DNA of 64,000 nucleotides from Chryseobacterium gwangjuense (GCF_021311115.1 NZ_JAJTNP010000001.1:496001-560000); one strand, 5' to 3'; positions 32,350 through 43,068 are shown, numbered from the stretch's first letter. A program made the numbers and translations. Notes: generated from the letters alone by a model not told the origin.

Positions 32350-33201
32350 ATGACAATTTTAGAATTTAAGAGGTATTTTAAAACCCAGCTTTCCGAACTC
32401 TATACAGAGTCTGAAAGTGCTTTTTTGTGTTCCGTTTTTGTGGAAAAAGTGGTAGGTTTTGACAGTTTTCATCAAAGAAGATTTTCTAATCAGGAATTAT
32501 TGATTCAGGATGAACAAGATCTTTTACAGGTCATTTCAGAATTAAAAACCAACAAACCTTATCAGCATATTTTGGGTGAAACCGAGTTCTATAGAATGAA
32601 GTTTTTCGTGAATGAACATGTATTGATTCCAAGACCTGAAACTGAAGAATTACTGGAATTGGCCATACACAAGATTCAAAATTCCGAATTGTCTCTTCAA
32701 AGTTTAAAGATTCTGGACATTGGAACCGGAAGCGGAATTATTCCTTTGGTGCTGAAAAAGTATTTTCCAGAAGCGGAAGTTACTTCTATTGATTTCTCAG
32801 AAAAAGCGTTGGAAACGGCTAAAAAGAACGCCGATTTTCATCAGCTGGACATCAATTTTATTCATGCTGATTATCTAAATTTCGATTTGAAGCAGGATTT
32901 TGATGTGATTATTTCAAATCCGCCTTATATCGGAATTGAAGAAGAATATGAAATTGCTGATTCCGTTAAAGAATTTGAACCTACAGTGGCCTTGTTCTCT
33001 CCTACTTCTGATGCTTTGATCTTTTATCGAAAAATTGCAGAAGATGCAGAAAAACATCTTAATGAAAATGGATTGCTATTTCTTGAAATTAATCAGAAAC
33101 TAGGTCCTGAAACATTAGAACTTTATACTAGAAATTTTTCTGAAGCTCAATTAATAAAAGATTTATCTGATAACGATCGTTTTATTTTCGGAAAGAAATA
33201 A
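32350..33201 (+). CDS. prmC: Release-factor glutamine N5-methyltransferase PrmC
   Basis: PrmC methylates the Gln of the GGQ motif in release factors RF1 and RF2, using S-adenosylmethionine. The N-terminal helical bundle (residues 1-75) is followed by the PYQHILGETEFYRM and VLIPRPETEELLEL sections, then the SAM-binding LDIGTGSGIIPLVLK (residues about 121-135) and the catalytic NPPY motif (ISNPPYIGIEEEYE, about residue 194). The length of 283 matches. It starts directly after the yaaA stop codon with no spacer, and DUF4180 follows after 3 bases, so all are probably one operon. Confidence 0.95.
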   Translation: MTILEFKRYFKTQLSELYTESESAFLCSVFVEKVVGFDSFHQRRFSNQELLIQDEQDLLQVISELKTNKPYQHILGETEFYRMKFFVNEHVLIPRPETEELLELAIHKIQNSELSLQSLKILDIGTGSGIIPLVLKKYFPEAEVTSIDFSEKALETAKKNADFHQLDINFIHADYLNFDLKQDFDVIISNPPYIGIEEEYEIADSVKEFEPTVALFSPTSDALIFYRKIAEDAEKHLNENGLLFLEINQKLGPETLELYTRNFSEAQLIKDLSDNDRFIFGKK

Positions 33202-33204
33202 GAT

Positions 33205-33564
33205 ATGGAAATCAAAACTCACCAAATCAACAATACAAAAATTGCAGAAGTCATTTCTGAAGAAATCATTGTCAATTCCGCTCAGGATGGGTTGGATCTT
33301 TTAGGAAATATTTATTATCAGGATTTTGATAAAGTGGTTATCTATGAGAAAAATATTACTTCGGAGTTCTTTGATTTAAAAACAAAGATTGCGGGTGACA
33401 TTCTTCAAAAGTTTTCGAATTACCGGGTAAGACTAGCAATCATAGGTGATTTTAGCAAATATGAAAGCAAAAGTTTTAAGGATTTTGTTTTCGAAAGTAA
33501 TAAAACCCGGCATATTCATTTTGTAGAAAACCTGGAAGAAGCCTTAGATCAACTTTCCAATTAA
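33205..33564 (+). CDS. DUF4180 domain protein
   Basis: The whole 119-residue protein fits DUF4180: an opening beta strand with IAEVISEEIIVNSAQDGLDLLGNIYYQDFDKVVIYEKNI, a middle helix, LAIIGDFSKYESKSFKDFVFESNK, and a C-terminal HIHFVENLEEALDQL. No signal peptide is seen. DUF4180 has no defined activity; it is found in many bacteria as a stand-alone small protein. It comes 3 bases after prmC, as the last gene of the operon, and ends in a strong terminator. Confidence 0.88.
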   Translation: MEIKTHQINNTKIAEVISEEIIVNSAQDGLDLLGNIYYQDFDKVVIYEKNITSEFFDLKTKIAGDILQKFSNYRVRLAIIGDFSKYESKSFKDFVFESNKTRHIHFVENLEEALDQLSN

Positions 33565-33568
33565 AATA

Positions 33569-33594
33569 AAAAGTCAGCAAAATTGCTGACTTTT
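33569..33594. terminator. Convergent terminator
   Basis: AAAAGTCAGCAA pairs perfectly with TTGCTGACTTTT over a 2-base loop; it lies between two convergent genes and can work both ways. Confidence 0.85.
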
Positions 33595-33616
33595 CTTTTA
33601 TCTTACTATTTAAATT

Positions 33617-34270
33617 CTATCTAATTTTCTTATTGATAAAGATCTCATAACTTAAATAAATTAAAGGAAGAGCCATAATTCCAAGATATAATGAATTGGC
33701 TATTGCTGCTTGCGGTTGATTAGCAACGGCATAAAGCAGTCCGAAAAAAGCCCCTCCTAAATGCGCTGCATGTCCAATATTATCGTGTTGATTGGGGTTC
33801 AGCATCATATAAACAGAATAACTAAAATAAATAAGACCAAATATATATCCTGGAATACCTATCGGAATAAAAAACATATAAATTTCCAGATGGGGAATCA
33901 TTGCGATCGATGCAAACAAAATCCCTGAAACTCCTCCACTCGCTCCGATTGCGGAGTACCATGGCTGTCTTTGATACACAAATAATGAAAATATATTTCC
34001 TAATAAAATAGACCCAAAATAAATAATTATAAAGCCTAAATTTCCAAATCCCTGAATAACAACAGGGCCAAAGAAATATAGCGTCAACATATTAAACACC
34101 AGATGCATAAGATCTGCGTGTAAAAATCCTGAGGATAATAAACGAATATATTCTTTTCGGTTCATAATAGAACCGACACTGAATTTATATTTTTCAAAAT
34201 TACTGCTTCCATTAGGTGCTACAAAGCTTATAATAGCTGTAATCGCTATAACTAATATCAGAATGTTCAT
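33617..34270 (-). CDS. Rhomboid-family intramembrane serine protease
   Basis: Rhomboids cleave membrane proteins inside or close to their transmembrane helices. The catalytic pair is visible: Ser111 in IGASGGVSG and His170 in GHAAHLGGAFFG. The HxxxN motif (H56-L-V-F-N60) and the six-span layout of a small rhomboid core complete the picture. The length of 217 matches. It begins 14 bases downstream of parC on the same strand and may be co-transcribed with the topoisomerase genes, though no functional link is implied. Confidence 0.93.
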   Translation of the reverse strand: MNILILVIAITAIISFVAPNGSSNFEKYKFSVGSIMNRKEYIRLLSSGFLHADLMHLVFNMLTLYFFGPVVIQGFGNLGFIIIYFGSILLGNIFSLFVYQRQPWYSAIGASGGVSGILFASIAMIPHLEIYMFFIPIGIPGYIFGLIYFSYSVYMMLNPNQHDNIGHAAHLGGAFFGLLYAVANQPQAAIANSLYLGIMALPLIYLSYEIFINKKIR

Positions 34271-34284
34271 AATTTTTTCAGCAT

Positions 34285-36873
34285 TTAATCTTCTGTATTC
34301 TCGTCACCACTTTGGAACAAATCTCCGATGGTACCCCCATCATCATCTCCTTCAAAACGTTCCGGCTCTTCGTACACTTCAGGTTCCTCTTCTTCCGGTT
34401 CCGGAATTGTAATATTAATCGATTTTACCTTGAATTTTGTAAACTGGTTTCCGATAGCTTTAATTCCTTTTACAGCAATAAATTCATCAATATTTATCGT
34501 TTCAGGATCACGCTCCTTACCTTTATCTTTCGCAAAAATAATTTCAGCAGTCGCATTATTCGCTACAATAATACTTTCTATAAAAGATTTCGAGTGTTCT
34601 GAAGGCATGAAAGTCTGAGGATTGGTATTATTTTCCAGCAAGAATCTTTTGATAAAATAAATTTCTTTCTCACCGTCATAATAGATACACGTCACAGCTT
34701 GTTGTGGCTTCCATTTTTCAAGGATTAAGTATTCATCATCAAAGCGGTTCCCGAGATCAAAACTCACTAATTTTGCTTCTCCGTTGGTGTTGACGGTTAA
34801 TATTTTATCATCTCCTTTAAAGCTTCCTAATAATGTACCTCTTACATCTGCATTCAGTCTTCTTACCGTCTCATCAAACCAAATTCTTCTCGGAGCTAAA
34901 GTAGAAACGCCTTCTTCCTTCATATCCACTTTTTTCACCGAATATTTGGTAACCAGATTTCCTTTTGAATCTCTTCCTTTAATAGCCAATTCAGAGAAAT
35001 CGATGTCCATTTTGTTCTTTCTGATTCTCGGATTGGGTTTTAAAAGCACGCTTACCGTTTCCGCTTCACCATTTGGATTGGCTGAGAAATAAAGGGTTTC
35101 TGAACCTTTTTTATCAGAAGCTAACGGATAATCCGTATTTCTAGTTACTCCGGTTACGGAAAAACGCTTCATATAATAAGGACCTTCTCTTCCCTCACGA
35201 TAAATCATGTTGTAAACCGTTCTTTTATCGTTTTTCTTCCAAATTGCAACATGGAGAATGTCTTTTCCGATAAACGTTTTCGCTTCCACTTTTACCACCT
35301 TCATGCTTCCGTCTTTTCGGAAAGTGATAATATCATCGATATCTGAACAGTCGAATAAATACTGATCTTTTTTCAAGGAAGTTCCAATGAATCCTTCTTC
35401 GAAATTGGCATAGAATTTCTCGTTGGCAACCGCCACTTTTGTAGCATCAATCGTATCAAAGATTCTAAGCTCTGTTTTTCTCTGTCTGTCTTTCCCGTAT
35501 TTCTTTTGAATATTTAAATAATAATCAATGGCATACTGGGTAAGATTTGCTAGATGGTATTTTACCTGCTCGATTTTACCTTCAAGAGCAGCAATATTTT
35601 CTTTAAATTTATCTAAATCGAATCTCGAAATTCTCTTAATTCTGATTTCCGTTAATTTTAAAATATCCTCTTCCGTTACGGCTCTTAAGAGGTGCTTTGT
35701 ATGAGGTTTTAATCCTGCATCAATAGTTGTTAAAACTTCTTCCCAGCTTTTAACCTCTTCAATATCGTGATAGATCCTGTTTTCAATAAAGATTCTTTCT
35801 AATGAAGAGAAATGCCAGCTTTCCTGTAATTCATGAAGCTCAATTTCAAGCTCTTTATTCAGTAATTCTTTGGTGTGTTCTGTATTTCGTCTTAAGATTT
35901 CAGAAACATTAAGGAACATGGGTTTGTCCCCTACAATTACACAGGCATTCGGAGAAATCGTAACCTGACAATCTGTAAATGCGTACAATGCATCAATTGT
36001 TTTATCAGGAGACATATCGTTATGAAGATGAATCAGAATTTCTACTTTATCTGAAGTATTATCTTCAATTTTTTTAATCTTGATTTTCCCTTTTTCGTTC
36101 GCTTTTAACACAGAATCGATAAGATCGCTCGTCGTTTTTGAAAACGGAAGCTCGGTAATCATCAAAGTGTGTTTATCCACCTGATTGATTCTTGCTCTGG
36201 CTCTTACTTTTCCACCTCTGTGACCGTCATTGTATTCGGAAACATCTAGGAAACCTGCCGTAAGGAAATCAGGATACAGTTCAAACTTTTTACCTTTTAA
36301 ATGAGCAACAGAAGCATTAATTAATTCATTAAAGTTATGAGGAAGAATTTTTGTAGAAAGCCCTACTCCGATTCCTTCAACTCCCTGCGCCAAAAGCAAC
36401 GGGAATTTAACCGGCAAATCTATCGGTTCATTATTTCTTCCATCGTAAGATTTTGTCCATTCCGTCGTTTTAGGATTAAAAACAACTTCTAAAGCAAAAG
36501 GGGTTAATCTGGCTTCAATATATCTCGCCGCTGCTGCTGAGTCACCCGTATAGATATTTCCCCAGTTTCCCTGAGTGTCTATCAAAAGCTCTCTCTGCCC
36601 GATTCCTACCATAGCATCCGTAATAGAAGCATCACCATGAGGGTGATATTTCATGGTGTTTCCTACGATATTGGCTACTTTATTATATCGCCCGTCTTCC
36701 AGCTCACGCATGGAATGCATAATCCTTCTCTGTACAGGTTTAAAACCATCAAAAACTGAAGGAATTGCCCTGTCCAAAATTACATAAGAAGCATAATCCA
36801 GAAACCAATCTTTATAAAGTCCGGAGACTTTTTTCAGGCTCTCACCTTCATGCGAGTTTTCTTCTGTCATCAT
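34285..36873 (-). CDS. parC: DNA topoisomerase IV subunit A (ParC/GyrA family)
   Basis: The DNA-cutting subunit of a type IIA topoisomerase, which decatenates replicated chromosomes. The active-site pair Arg117-Tyr118 lies in DSAAAARYIEARL. The winged-helix and tower sections follow, then the C-terminal beta-pinwheel of about 300 residues, shortened and without a clear GyrA box, which suits ParC rather than GyrA. The Glu- and acidic-rich C-terminal tail (PEPEEEEPEVYEEPERFEGDDDG) is unusual in its charge. The ATG overlaps the stop of the upstream small gene (ATGA). Coupled with parE, it forms the topoisomerase IV operon. Confidence 0.93.
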   Translation of the reverse strand: MMTEENSHEGESLKKVSGLYKDWFLDYASYVILDRAIPSVFDGFKPVQRRIMHSMRELEDGRYNKVANIVGNTMKYHPHGDASITDAMVGIGQRELLIDTQGNWGNIYTGDSAAAARYIEARLTPFALEVVFNPKTTEWTKSYDGRNNEPIDLPVKFPLLLAQGVEGIGVGLSTKILPHNFNELINASVAHLKGKKFELYPDFLTAGFLDVSEYNDGHRGGKVRARARINQVDKHTLMITELPFSKTTSDLIDSVLKANEKGKIKIKKIEDNTSDKVEILIHLHNDMSPDKTIDALYAFTDCQVTISPNACVIVGDKPMFLNVSEILRRNTEHTKELLNKELEIELHELQESWHFSSLERIFIENRIYHDIEEVKSWEEVLTTIDAGLKPHTKHLLRAVTEEDILKLTEIRIKRISRFDLDKFKENIAALEGKIEQVKYHLANLTQYAIDYYLNIQKKYGKDRQRKTELRIFDTIDATKVAVANEKFYANFEEGFIGTSLKKDQYLFDCSDIDDIITFRKDGSMKVVKVEAKTFIGKDILHVAIWKKNDKRTVYNMIYREGREGPYYMKRFSVTGVTRNTDYPLASDKKGSETLYFSANPNGEAETVSVLLKPNPRIRKNKMDIDFSELAIKGRDSKGNLVTKYSVKKVDMKEEGVSTLAPRRIWFDETVRRLNADVRGTLLGSFKGDDKILTVNTNGEAKLVSFDLGNRFDDEYLILEKWKPQQAVTCIYYDGEKEIYFIKRFLLENNTNPQTFMPSEHSKSFIESIIVANNATAEIIFAKDKGKERDPETINIDEFIAVKGIKAIGNQFTKFKVKSINITIPEPEEEEPEVYEEPERFEGDDDGGTIGDLFQSGDENTED

Positions 36874-37352
36874 TTAGTTAACTCTTTTTTCTCGTTATTA
36901 GTTTTTACTACTTTATTTAGAGAGAATTTTAAATCTTTTATTTCTTTTTTAGACAGATATGATATTTCATATTTCAGCATCGTAGAACCCATATTCTTGC
37001 TGGATACTTTTACATACAGCCTCTTGATCAGAAATATATCTATAATTTCGTAGCTAATCAGTTTATATTTGGGAAACTCATCACTTAATGGTTTGTTGAT
37101 AAAAGGAACAATATTCCTGTTTTTAAAATTCAATGCCTCTCCATCACTATCGTACTCAAAAATCTGCCTTCCAATAAGATAAAACGCTCCCAACATAATC
37201 GTTGGAATTACTATAAAAAGATAACTGAAATCACCCAAAATATTAAGTCTTTCTTCTAAAAAGAAAGCAATTATACCCCCTGCCAGAGTCAACAACAGCA
37301 TCATATTAATGAAATTATACATTGAAATTTTACTGCGGTTACTTATTCTCAT
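36870..37352 (-). CDS. Two-span membrane protein between parE and parC
   Basis: The protein has two hydrophobic segments (residues about 13-30 and about 42-63) followed by a soluble section of about 95 residues with a beta-rich pattern (KYKLISYEIIDIFLIKRLYVKV, GSTMLKYEISYL), which resembles a bacterial PH-like domain, but the match is weak. It is translated just downstream of parE (27 bases) and overlaps the parC start by 4 bases, so it is firmly inside the topoisomerase IV operon. Whether the location reflects function is unclear. Confidence 0.75.
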   Translation of the reverse strand: MRISNRSKISMYNFINMMLLLTLAGGIIAFFLEERLNILGDFSYLFIVIPTIMLGAFYLIGRQIFEYDSDGEALNFKNRNIVPFINKPLSDEFPKYKLISYEIIDIFLIKRLYVKVSSKNMGSTMLKYEISYLSKKEIKDLKFSLNKVVKTNNEKKELTK

Positions 37353-37379
37353 ATTCTCTCTCCTATTTTTACTACTATT

Positions 37380-39251
37380 TTAATCCAAAATTTCTTTATT
37401 TTGAATATCCTGATCTTCTACTACCAGATTTTCTAGAATAAAAGTCTGTCTGTCCGGAGTATTTTTACCCATATAAAATTCTAAAAGCTGATCTATCGTC
37501 TGATCTTTTCCTAACACAACAGGTTCCAATCTTATATCCTTGCCTATAAAATGTTTAAACTCATCAGGAGAGATTTCTCCCAACCCCTTAAATCGGGTAA
37601 TTTCAGGATTTTTGCCCAATTCATTCAAAGCTTTCACTCTTTCCAGTTCACTATAACAATATCTTGTTTCTTTTTTATTCCTTACCCTGAATAAAGGCGT
37701 TTGCAGAATATAAAGATGTCCGTTTTTAATAATATCCGGAAAGAACTGCAGGAAGAATGTGATCATCAGCAATCTGATGTGCATCCCGTCGACATCGGCA
37801 TCGGTAGCAATAATTACCTGATTATATCTTAAATCTTCCAGACTTTCTTCAATATTTAAAGCCGCCTGAAGCAAATTGAACTCTTCGTTTTCGTAAACGA
37901 CCTTTTTGGTAAGACCATAGCAGTTCAGCGGTTTCCCTTTTAACGAAAATACAGCCTGAGTTTCCACGTCTCTCGACTTTGTGATAGATCCTGATGCAGA
38001 ATCTCCCTCGGTAATAAATATCTGCGTTTCAGCTTTTCTTTCTGCTTTCTGATCGTTATAATGTTGTCTGCAGTCACGAAGCTTTTTATTGTGAAGAGAT
38101 ACTTTTTTCGCTCTTTCTCTTGCCAGCTTCTGAATTCCTGAAAGCTCTTTTCTTTCTCTTTCTGAAATTAAGATTTTTCTTTGAATCGCTTCAGCAACCT
38201 CTGGATTTTTATGTAAAAAATTATCCAGTTTACTTTTTAAGAAATCGATGATAAAAGTTCTTACCGTCGGTCCGTTGGGTCCGATATCATTTGAACCTAA
38301 TTTTGTTTTGGTTTGAGATTCGAAAACGGGTTCTTCCACATTAATGGAAACGGCAGCTACAATCGATTTTCTAACATCCGATGCATCGAAATTTTTATTA
38401 AAAAACTCACGAATTGTTTTCACATAGGCTTCACGAAAAGCATTTAAATGCGTTCCTCCCTGTGTCGTATTTTGTCCGTTTACGAATGAAAAATACGTTT
38501 CCGTCTGCGATTTATCCGTATGGGTGATCGCAACTTCTATATCGTTGTCTTTCAAATGAACAATTGGATATAATGTCTCATTTTCCAATTCTTCGTCCAA
38601 TAAGTCTTTAAGACCATTTTCAGAATAAAATTTTTCTCCGTTGAAAAGAATGGTAAGTCCCGGATTCAGATAGGCATAATTGCGGAGCATTCTTTCGATA
38701 TACTCTTTTCTGAATTTAAAATGTAGGAAAATTTCAGCATCCGGAATAAAAGAAATCTCAGTCCCGTTTCGGTCTGAAGTATCTTTTTCATCAAAGTTCT
38801 CGGTAATTAACCCCCTTGAAAATTCTGCCACTTTCATTTTCCCGTCTCGGAAAGATCGTACACGGAAAAAATCTGACAAAGCATTTACCGCTTTTGTACC
38901 CACCCCGTTCAAACCTACGGATTTTTTGAAGGCTTTGCTGTCGTACTTCCCTCCCGTATTCATTTTGGAAACAGCATCTACTACTTTTCCCAACGGAATA
39001 CCACGGCCAAAATCACGAATGGTAACTTTACCATCGTCCAATTTTATTTCAATTCTTTTACCGGATTTCATTCTGAACTCATCGATCGAGTTATCCAGAA
39101 TTTCTTTAAGTAAAATATAAATACCGTCATCAGCAGAAGATCCGTCTCCCAGTTTCCCGATGTACATTCCGGGACGTAAACGTATGTGTTCCTGCCAATC
39201 GAGGGTTCTGATATTATCTTCGGAATAGATTGGGTTTATTTCTTGTGACAT
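37380..39251 (-). CDS. parE: DNA topoisomerase IV subunit B (ParE/GyrB family)
   Basis: The ATPase subunit of topoisomerase IV. I chose the ATG at 39251 because a promoter box lies at 39272-39279 and the longer frame starts at a TTG. The GHKL ATP-binding site is visible ([10 protein letters not shown], the DFGRGIP turn, and [16 protein letters not shown]); the TOPRIM section has [11 protein letters not shown] near residue 415 and the acidic [14 protein letters not shown] motif about 75 residues later. The length of 623 is normal for ParE. It is the first gene in the parE / small membrane protein / parC order; a rhomboid gene follows. Confidence 0.95.
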   Translation of the reverse strand: MSQEINPIYSEDNIRTLDWQEHIRLRPGMYIGKLGDGSSADDGIYILLKEILDNSIDEFRMKSGKRIEIKLDDGKVTIRDFGRGIPLGKVVDAVSKMNTGGKYDSKAFKKSVGLNGVGTKAVNALSDFFRVRSFRDGKMKVAEFSRGLITENFDEKDTSDRNGTEISFIPDAEIFLHFKFRKEYIERMLRNYAYLNPGLTILFNGEKFYSENGLKDLLDEELENETLYPIVHLKDNDIEVAITHTDKSQTETYFSFVNGQNTTQGGTHLNAFREAYVKTIREFFNKNFDASDVRKSIVAAVSINVEEPVFESQTKTKLGSNDIGPNGPTVRTFIIDFLKSKLDNFLHKNPEVAEAIQRKILISERERKELSGIQKLARERAKKVSLHNKKLRDCRQHYNDQKAERKAETQIFITEGDSASGSITKSRDVETQAVFSLKGKPLNCYGLTKKVVYENEEFNLLQAALNIEESLEDLRYNQVIIATDADVDGMHIRLLMITFFLQFFPDIIKNGHLYILQTPLFRVRNKKETRYCYSELERVKALNELGKNPEITRFKGLGEISPDEFKHFIGKDIRLEPVVLGKDQTIDQLLEFYMGKNTPDRQTFILENLVVEDQDIQNKEILD

Positions 39252-39271
39252 ATGTAATTTCAGCAAACATA

Positions 39272-39279
39272 CAAAAATA
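39272..39279 (-). promoter_or_regulatory. Promoter -7 box for parE
   Basis: TATTTTTG on the minus strand matches TAnnTTTG, 20 bases before the ATG at 39251. Confidence 0.5.
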
Positions 39280-39376
39280 CGAAATTGGATAAAATTACAC
39301 AGGCTTTAATCATTTATTTTTTCTTAATTTGAGTCTCTAAAAAATAAATTATCACCACGAAAACCAATTTTTATTC

Positions 39377-42340
39377 ATGAATACATCAAAGAAAGAGAAG
39401 ATTTCAAATAATATATATATTCTACTATTTATTCTGCTCTTTTCTCCACTTTATGTTTGCCAGATTCCTGGTTTAATCAACTATAGTGAAAATGACGGAT
39501 TAAACTGTTCTTACACGTATCGTATGAACCAGGATTACAATGGTTTTATGTGGATTGGTACAGATAACGGTTTATTCCGTTTTGATGGAAAAGAGTTTAA
39601 ACAATATGGAAGAAAAGAAGGGTTAAAGAACATTGATGTCATTACCTGCGCGCCTTTACCCAACGGTGAAATTTTTATAGTTCCATTCCTGAATGATTTT
39701 ACGTACCTAAAAAATGGTAAAATCATGAATTCTAATCTTAATAAATATCTTGCCAACCCATTTTCCAATTATGTTCCAGTTATAACACAAAACGGCAATA
39801 CCCTCTATTTACATAATCTCCGTGATCCTAAAGATATTTTTATTTATGAAAATGAACAGCTCAAAAGACATCCTATATCCATCGATTACAAAGATCGATA
39901 TCTACAGGCTTTCAAATTTGATTACCAGACCAATACTTTGTATTTAAAAAGTGACCTGGAAAACTATATTGTTGCCTATAATACCATTAGTAAAAAGCAG
40001 GAAATAATACCCAACATTCAAGGTGGTCCTATTTATGATAAGAATAATATCCTGGTATTCTATGATGGAAAAAAACTTGATATTTATAAATTCCAGGACG
40101 CGAATCATTTAAAAAAGACTTTCACTTCTCCATTGACTGGAAGAATTGTCAATTCAATTATTGATAAGAATAATAAATTATGGCTTAGTATGGCCAATGG
40201 TGGTGTCTTATATTTCAACCAATCACTACTTGATGAAAGCAAGTCTTTAGCTTTAGCTCCCCCTCTCACCTTACTAAAAGACCAGGTCATACATTATGTT
40301 TTCGTTGATAAAGATGACAATGTTTGGTTCAGTTTAAGGAATAAAGGCATTTCTTTTATCAGCAAAGCTTTTTTTGCCAACTACATCAACCTGCCTTTAA
40401 AGAATAATTCAGAATACATAAAAACAATCAGTCAAAATGATAATCACATTGTTGTAGGATACGACAGAGCTGCCGGTGCTATTTATAAAAACGGAAAACT
40501 AAGAGAGATTGAGCTTGATCCATCAGATAAAACGGAGAATAGAGCTTTGTATACCAATAAAAACATATTGCTTTTCGGGCTTTCTTCTAAATTTATTCTT
40601 TACGACATCTCCAGTAACAAAAGTACTATAAGCTATATAAGTTATATAATAGGAGGAGGTCCTAAAAACATAGTTCCTTATACTCATAATTCTATACTAA
40701 TATGCAATTCTGCCGGGTTGCTTATTTATAATACTGATAGTAAAAAAACAGATTATGTTTTCACAAAAAGAACCTATAATGCTCTTCCGTACACTAAGGA
40801 CAGCATATTTGTCGGTGATTTTAGTAATTTGTACAAATTAAACGTAAAAACAAAGAAGAGCACCCTATTCCTAAAAGGATATTATTTCACCGATCTTAAA
40901 AAGCTTAAAGACAATCTTTATATAGGAGCCACCAATAGCAATGGAATTGTCATTTTTAACAACAAAAAAGTGTTACAAAAGATTTCCGAAAACAACGGAT
41001 TATTGAGTAATCAGATAAAGAGAATAGATATTGAAACACCTACCACATTTTGGGCAAGTACCAACTATGGAATTTCAAGAATTGACCTCACTGGAAAAAA
41101 ATTAAAAATCAATAATTTCACCCAAATAGATGGTCTTCCTTCCAATGTTGTAGCCGGTTCTGTGATAAAAAACGACTCTATTTTTATAGGCACTTCTAAA
41201 GGCCTAGGTATTCTTTCTATTAAAAAACTTCTTGCACAGAAAAAATTCATCAACAAAAAAGTAATCATCAATTCTGTAAAGATTGGAAACAATGAGTATT
41301 TTGATCTTACCAAAACACCGGAAGGATCTACTCCCGACGATGTGGTTTTCAACCTCAGCTTTCTTGATTATGCTTCTCAGGGGAAAATTAGTTACAGATA
41401 TAAGGTAACGGGACTTAGCGATGAATGGCAAGTCAGTAATTCCCCGAAAATCATTCTGAATTCTATACCTCCCGGTAAATATGTCTTGAAAGTTTTCGGA
41501 TTAGGGTATAATGGAAAACAATCTCAGACTTCCACAGATCTTGCTTTTGAAATCAAACCTCATTTTTGGCAGACATGGTGGTTTAAATTATTATTAATGC
41601 TTGTAATACTGAGCATTCTTTTTACAATTATCAATTTTTATTTCCAAAAAAAACGTAATAAAAAACTGGAAACCCTCAACTACGAAAAAAAGATTGCGGA
41701 ATTGGAATTACAAGCCATTAAAGCGCAAATCAATCCCCATTTTATTTATAATTGCCTGAACTCCATTCAGTTTTTATTGTACAAAAAGGATTATCAGGAA
41801 ACTGAGAATTATCTAGATATTTTCTCACAAATGATCAGAAAAACACTGCATTATTCAGAGAAAACCTTCATGCCGATACATGAGGAAATAGAGTATCTTT
41901 CTTTGTATTTAGATATGGAGAAACTCCGTTTGAAAGATCTGTTCGATTATAAAATATCCGCATCTGAGAAAGTAAACAGGAATTGGGTTATTCCATCTTT
42001 ACTGATACAGCCTTTTGTGGAAAATGCTATAAAACATGGCATCTCCAATCTTAAGGATAGAAAAGGGTATATTGAAATTTATTTTGATCATTCCGATTCA
42101 GCATTAAGTATTACTATTGAAGATAATGGTGTGGGAATCGGAAACCTACCGGAATCTATGGCTAAAGCAAACTCTTTCGGAGTAAAGCTTTCCCAAAAAA
42201 GAATCGAAACATTCAAACAGCTTTTTGAAACCCATATTATTTTAGAAATCAAAGATCTTTCAGAATATCAAAAAACAGGAACACAAATAAAACTCTATCT
42301 AACACCCTATGAAAACAAAAATACAGGCTTGCATCATTGA
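39377..42340 (+). CDS. Propeller / Y_Y_Y sensor with LytS-type histidine kinase
   Basis: A large one-span sensor kinase of 987 residues. A signal-type hydrophobic start (about residues 14-29) is followed by the beta-propeller repeats (FMWIGTDNGLFRFDGKEF, LWLSMANGGVLYF, VWFSLRNKGISFI, TFWASTNYGISRI) and a Y_Y_Y domain (SYRYKVTGLSDEWQ, SIPPGKYVLKVFGLG). A single span near residues 735-755 leads to the His_kinase domain, with His788 in KAQINPHFIYNCLNSIQF, and an HATPase (LLIQPFVENAIKHGI, IEDNGVGIG). It therefore senses outside and signals inside. The regulator gene overlaps its end by 32 bases, so the two are a cognate pair. Confidence 0.93.
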   Translation: MNTSKKEKISNNIYILLFILLFSPLYVCQIPGLINYSENDGLNCSYTYRMNQDYNGFMWIGTDNGLFRFDGKEFKQYGRKEGLKNIDVITCAPLPNGEIFIVPFLNDFTYLKNGKIMNSNLNKYLANPFSNYVPVITQNGNTLYLHNLRDPKDIFIYENEQLKRHPISIDYKDRYLQAFKFDYQTNTLYLKSDLENYIVAYNTISKKQEIIPNIQGGPIYDKNNILVFYDGKKLDIYKFQDANHLKKTFTSPLTGRIVNSIIDKNNKLWLSMANGGVLYFNQSLLDESKSLALAPPLTLLKDQVIHYVFVDKDDNVWFSLRNKGISFISKAFFANYINLPLKNNSEYIKTISQNDNHIVVGYDRAAGAIYKNGKLREIELDPSDKTENRALYTNKNILLFGLSSKFILYDISSNKSTISYISYIIGGGPKNIVPYTHNSILICNSAGLLIYNTDSKKTDYVFTKRTYNALPYTKDSIFVGDFSNLYKLNVKTKKSTLFLKGYYFTDLKKLKDNLYIGATNSNGIVIFNNKKVLQKISENNGLLSNQIKRIDIETPTTFWASTNYGISRIDLTGKKLKINNFTQIDGLPSNVVAGSVIKNDSIFIGTSKGLGILSIKKLLAQKKFINKKVIINSVKIGNNEYFDLTKTPEGSTPDDVVFNLSFLDYASQGKISYRYKVTGLSDEWQVSNSPKIILNSIPPGKYVLKVFGLGYNGKQSQTSTDLAFEIKPHFWQTWWFKLLLMLVILSILFTIINFYFQKKRNKKLETLNYEKKIAELELQAIKAQINPHFIYNCLNSIQFLLYKKDYQETENYLDIFSQMIRKTLHYSEKTFMPIHEEIEYLSLYLDMEKLRLKDLFDYKISASEKVNRNWVIPSLLIQPFVENAIKHGISNLKDRKGYIEIYFDHSDSALSITIEDNGVGIGNLPESMAKANSFGVKLSQKRIETFKQLFETHIILEIKDLSEYQKTGTQIKLYLTPYENKNTGLHH

Positions 42341-43043
42341 TGACGAAAAAGACGGCAGAGAATATATTGCTTTGCTGCTGGAAAATGAATTTCCCGAGAT
42401 TGAAATTGATTTTCAGGCATCAAGCGTTGAGGAAGCATTCGTTTATCTTACCAAAAACTCTCCGGATATTTTATTTTTAGACATCCAGCTGAATGATGGT
42501 ACCGCCTTCGATCTGCTGTCCAACTTCAAAGAACTTTCCTCACAGATCATTTTTATTACCGCTTATGAGAATTTTGCCATTCAGGCGATTAAAAACGGAG
42601 CGACGGATTACCTGTTAAAGCCTATTAAAAAGATGGATTTCATCATTGCCGTGAATAAAGCACTGGAAAACCTGAAGAAAAGTAAAGCAATTGCCAATGC
42701 TCATTCTCTTCAAAATAATAAAATCAGTTTACCTACGCTTCAGGGTTTTAAAAGATTCAACCTTTCCGATATCGTCCGTTGTGAGGCAGATTCAAGCTAC
42801 ACGATCTTTTACTTAACGGATAAAAGCAAAATAATGGTCTCAAAAACGCTGCATGATTTTGAAGAGACTCTTATTGAGCATAATTTTTTCAGAATCCATC
42901 ATAAGCATCTTATCAATCTTGATCATCTTCAGGAATATATTAAAGGTAAAGGCGGACAGGTCGTAATGAGCGACTGCTCTGTTTTGGATGTATCTGTTCG
43001 TAAAAAGAATGATTTCTTACAAAAAATCGATACTATGGACTAA
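42309..43043 (+). CDS. LytTR-family response regulator
   Basis: The receiver domain (residues 1-120) has the acidic pair Asp11-Asp12 and the phosphoacceptor Asp58 in ILFLDIQ, with KP in LLKPIKK at about residue 107. The C-terminal LytTR DNA-binding domain (about 140-244) has the RCEADSSYTIFYL and KTLHDFEETL segments and the closing RKKNDFLQKI. Its start lies inside the end of the kinase gene. It probably controls genes in this region (43240-46863 lie directly downstream), but that is inference. A strong terminator follows. Confidence 0.94.
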   Translation: MKTKIQACIIDDEKDGREYIALLLENEFPEIEIDFQASSVEEAFVYLTKNSPDILFLDIQLNDGTAFDLLSNFKELSSQIIFITAYENFAIQAIKNGATDYLLKPIKKMDFIIAVNKALENLKKSKAIANAHSLQNNKISLPTLQGFKRFNLSDIVRCEADSSYTIFYLTDKSKIMVSKTLHDFEETLIEHNFFRIHHKHLINLDHLQEYIKGKGGQVVMSDCSVLDVSVRKKNDFLQKIDTMD

Positions 43044-43068
43044 GATTTATTTTTTCTACTACAGATTT

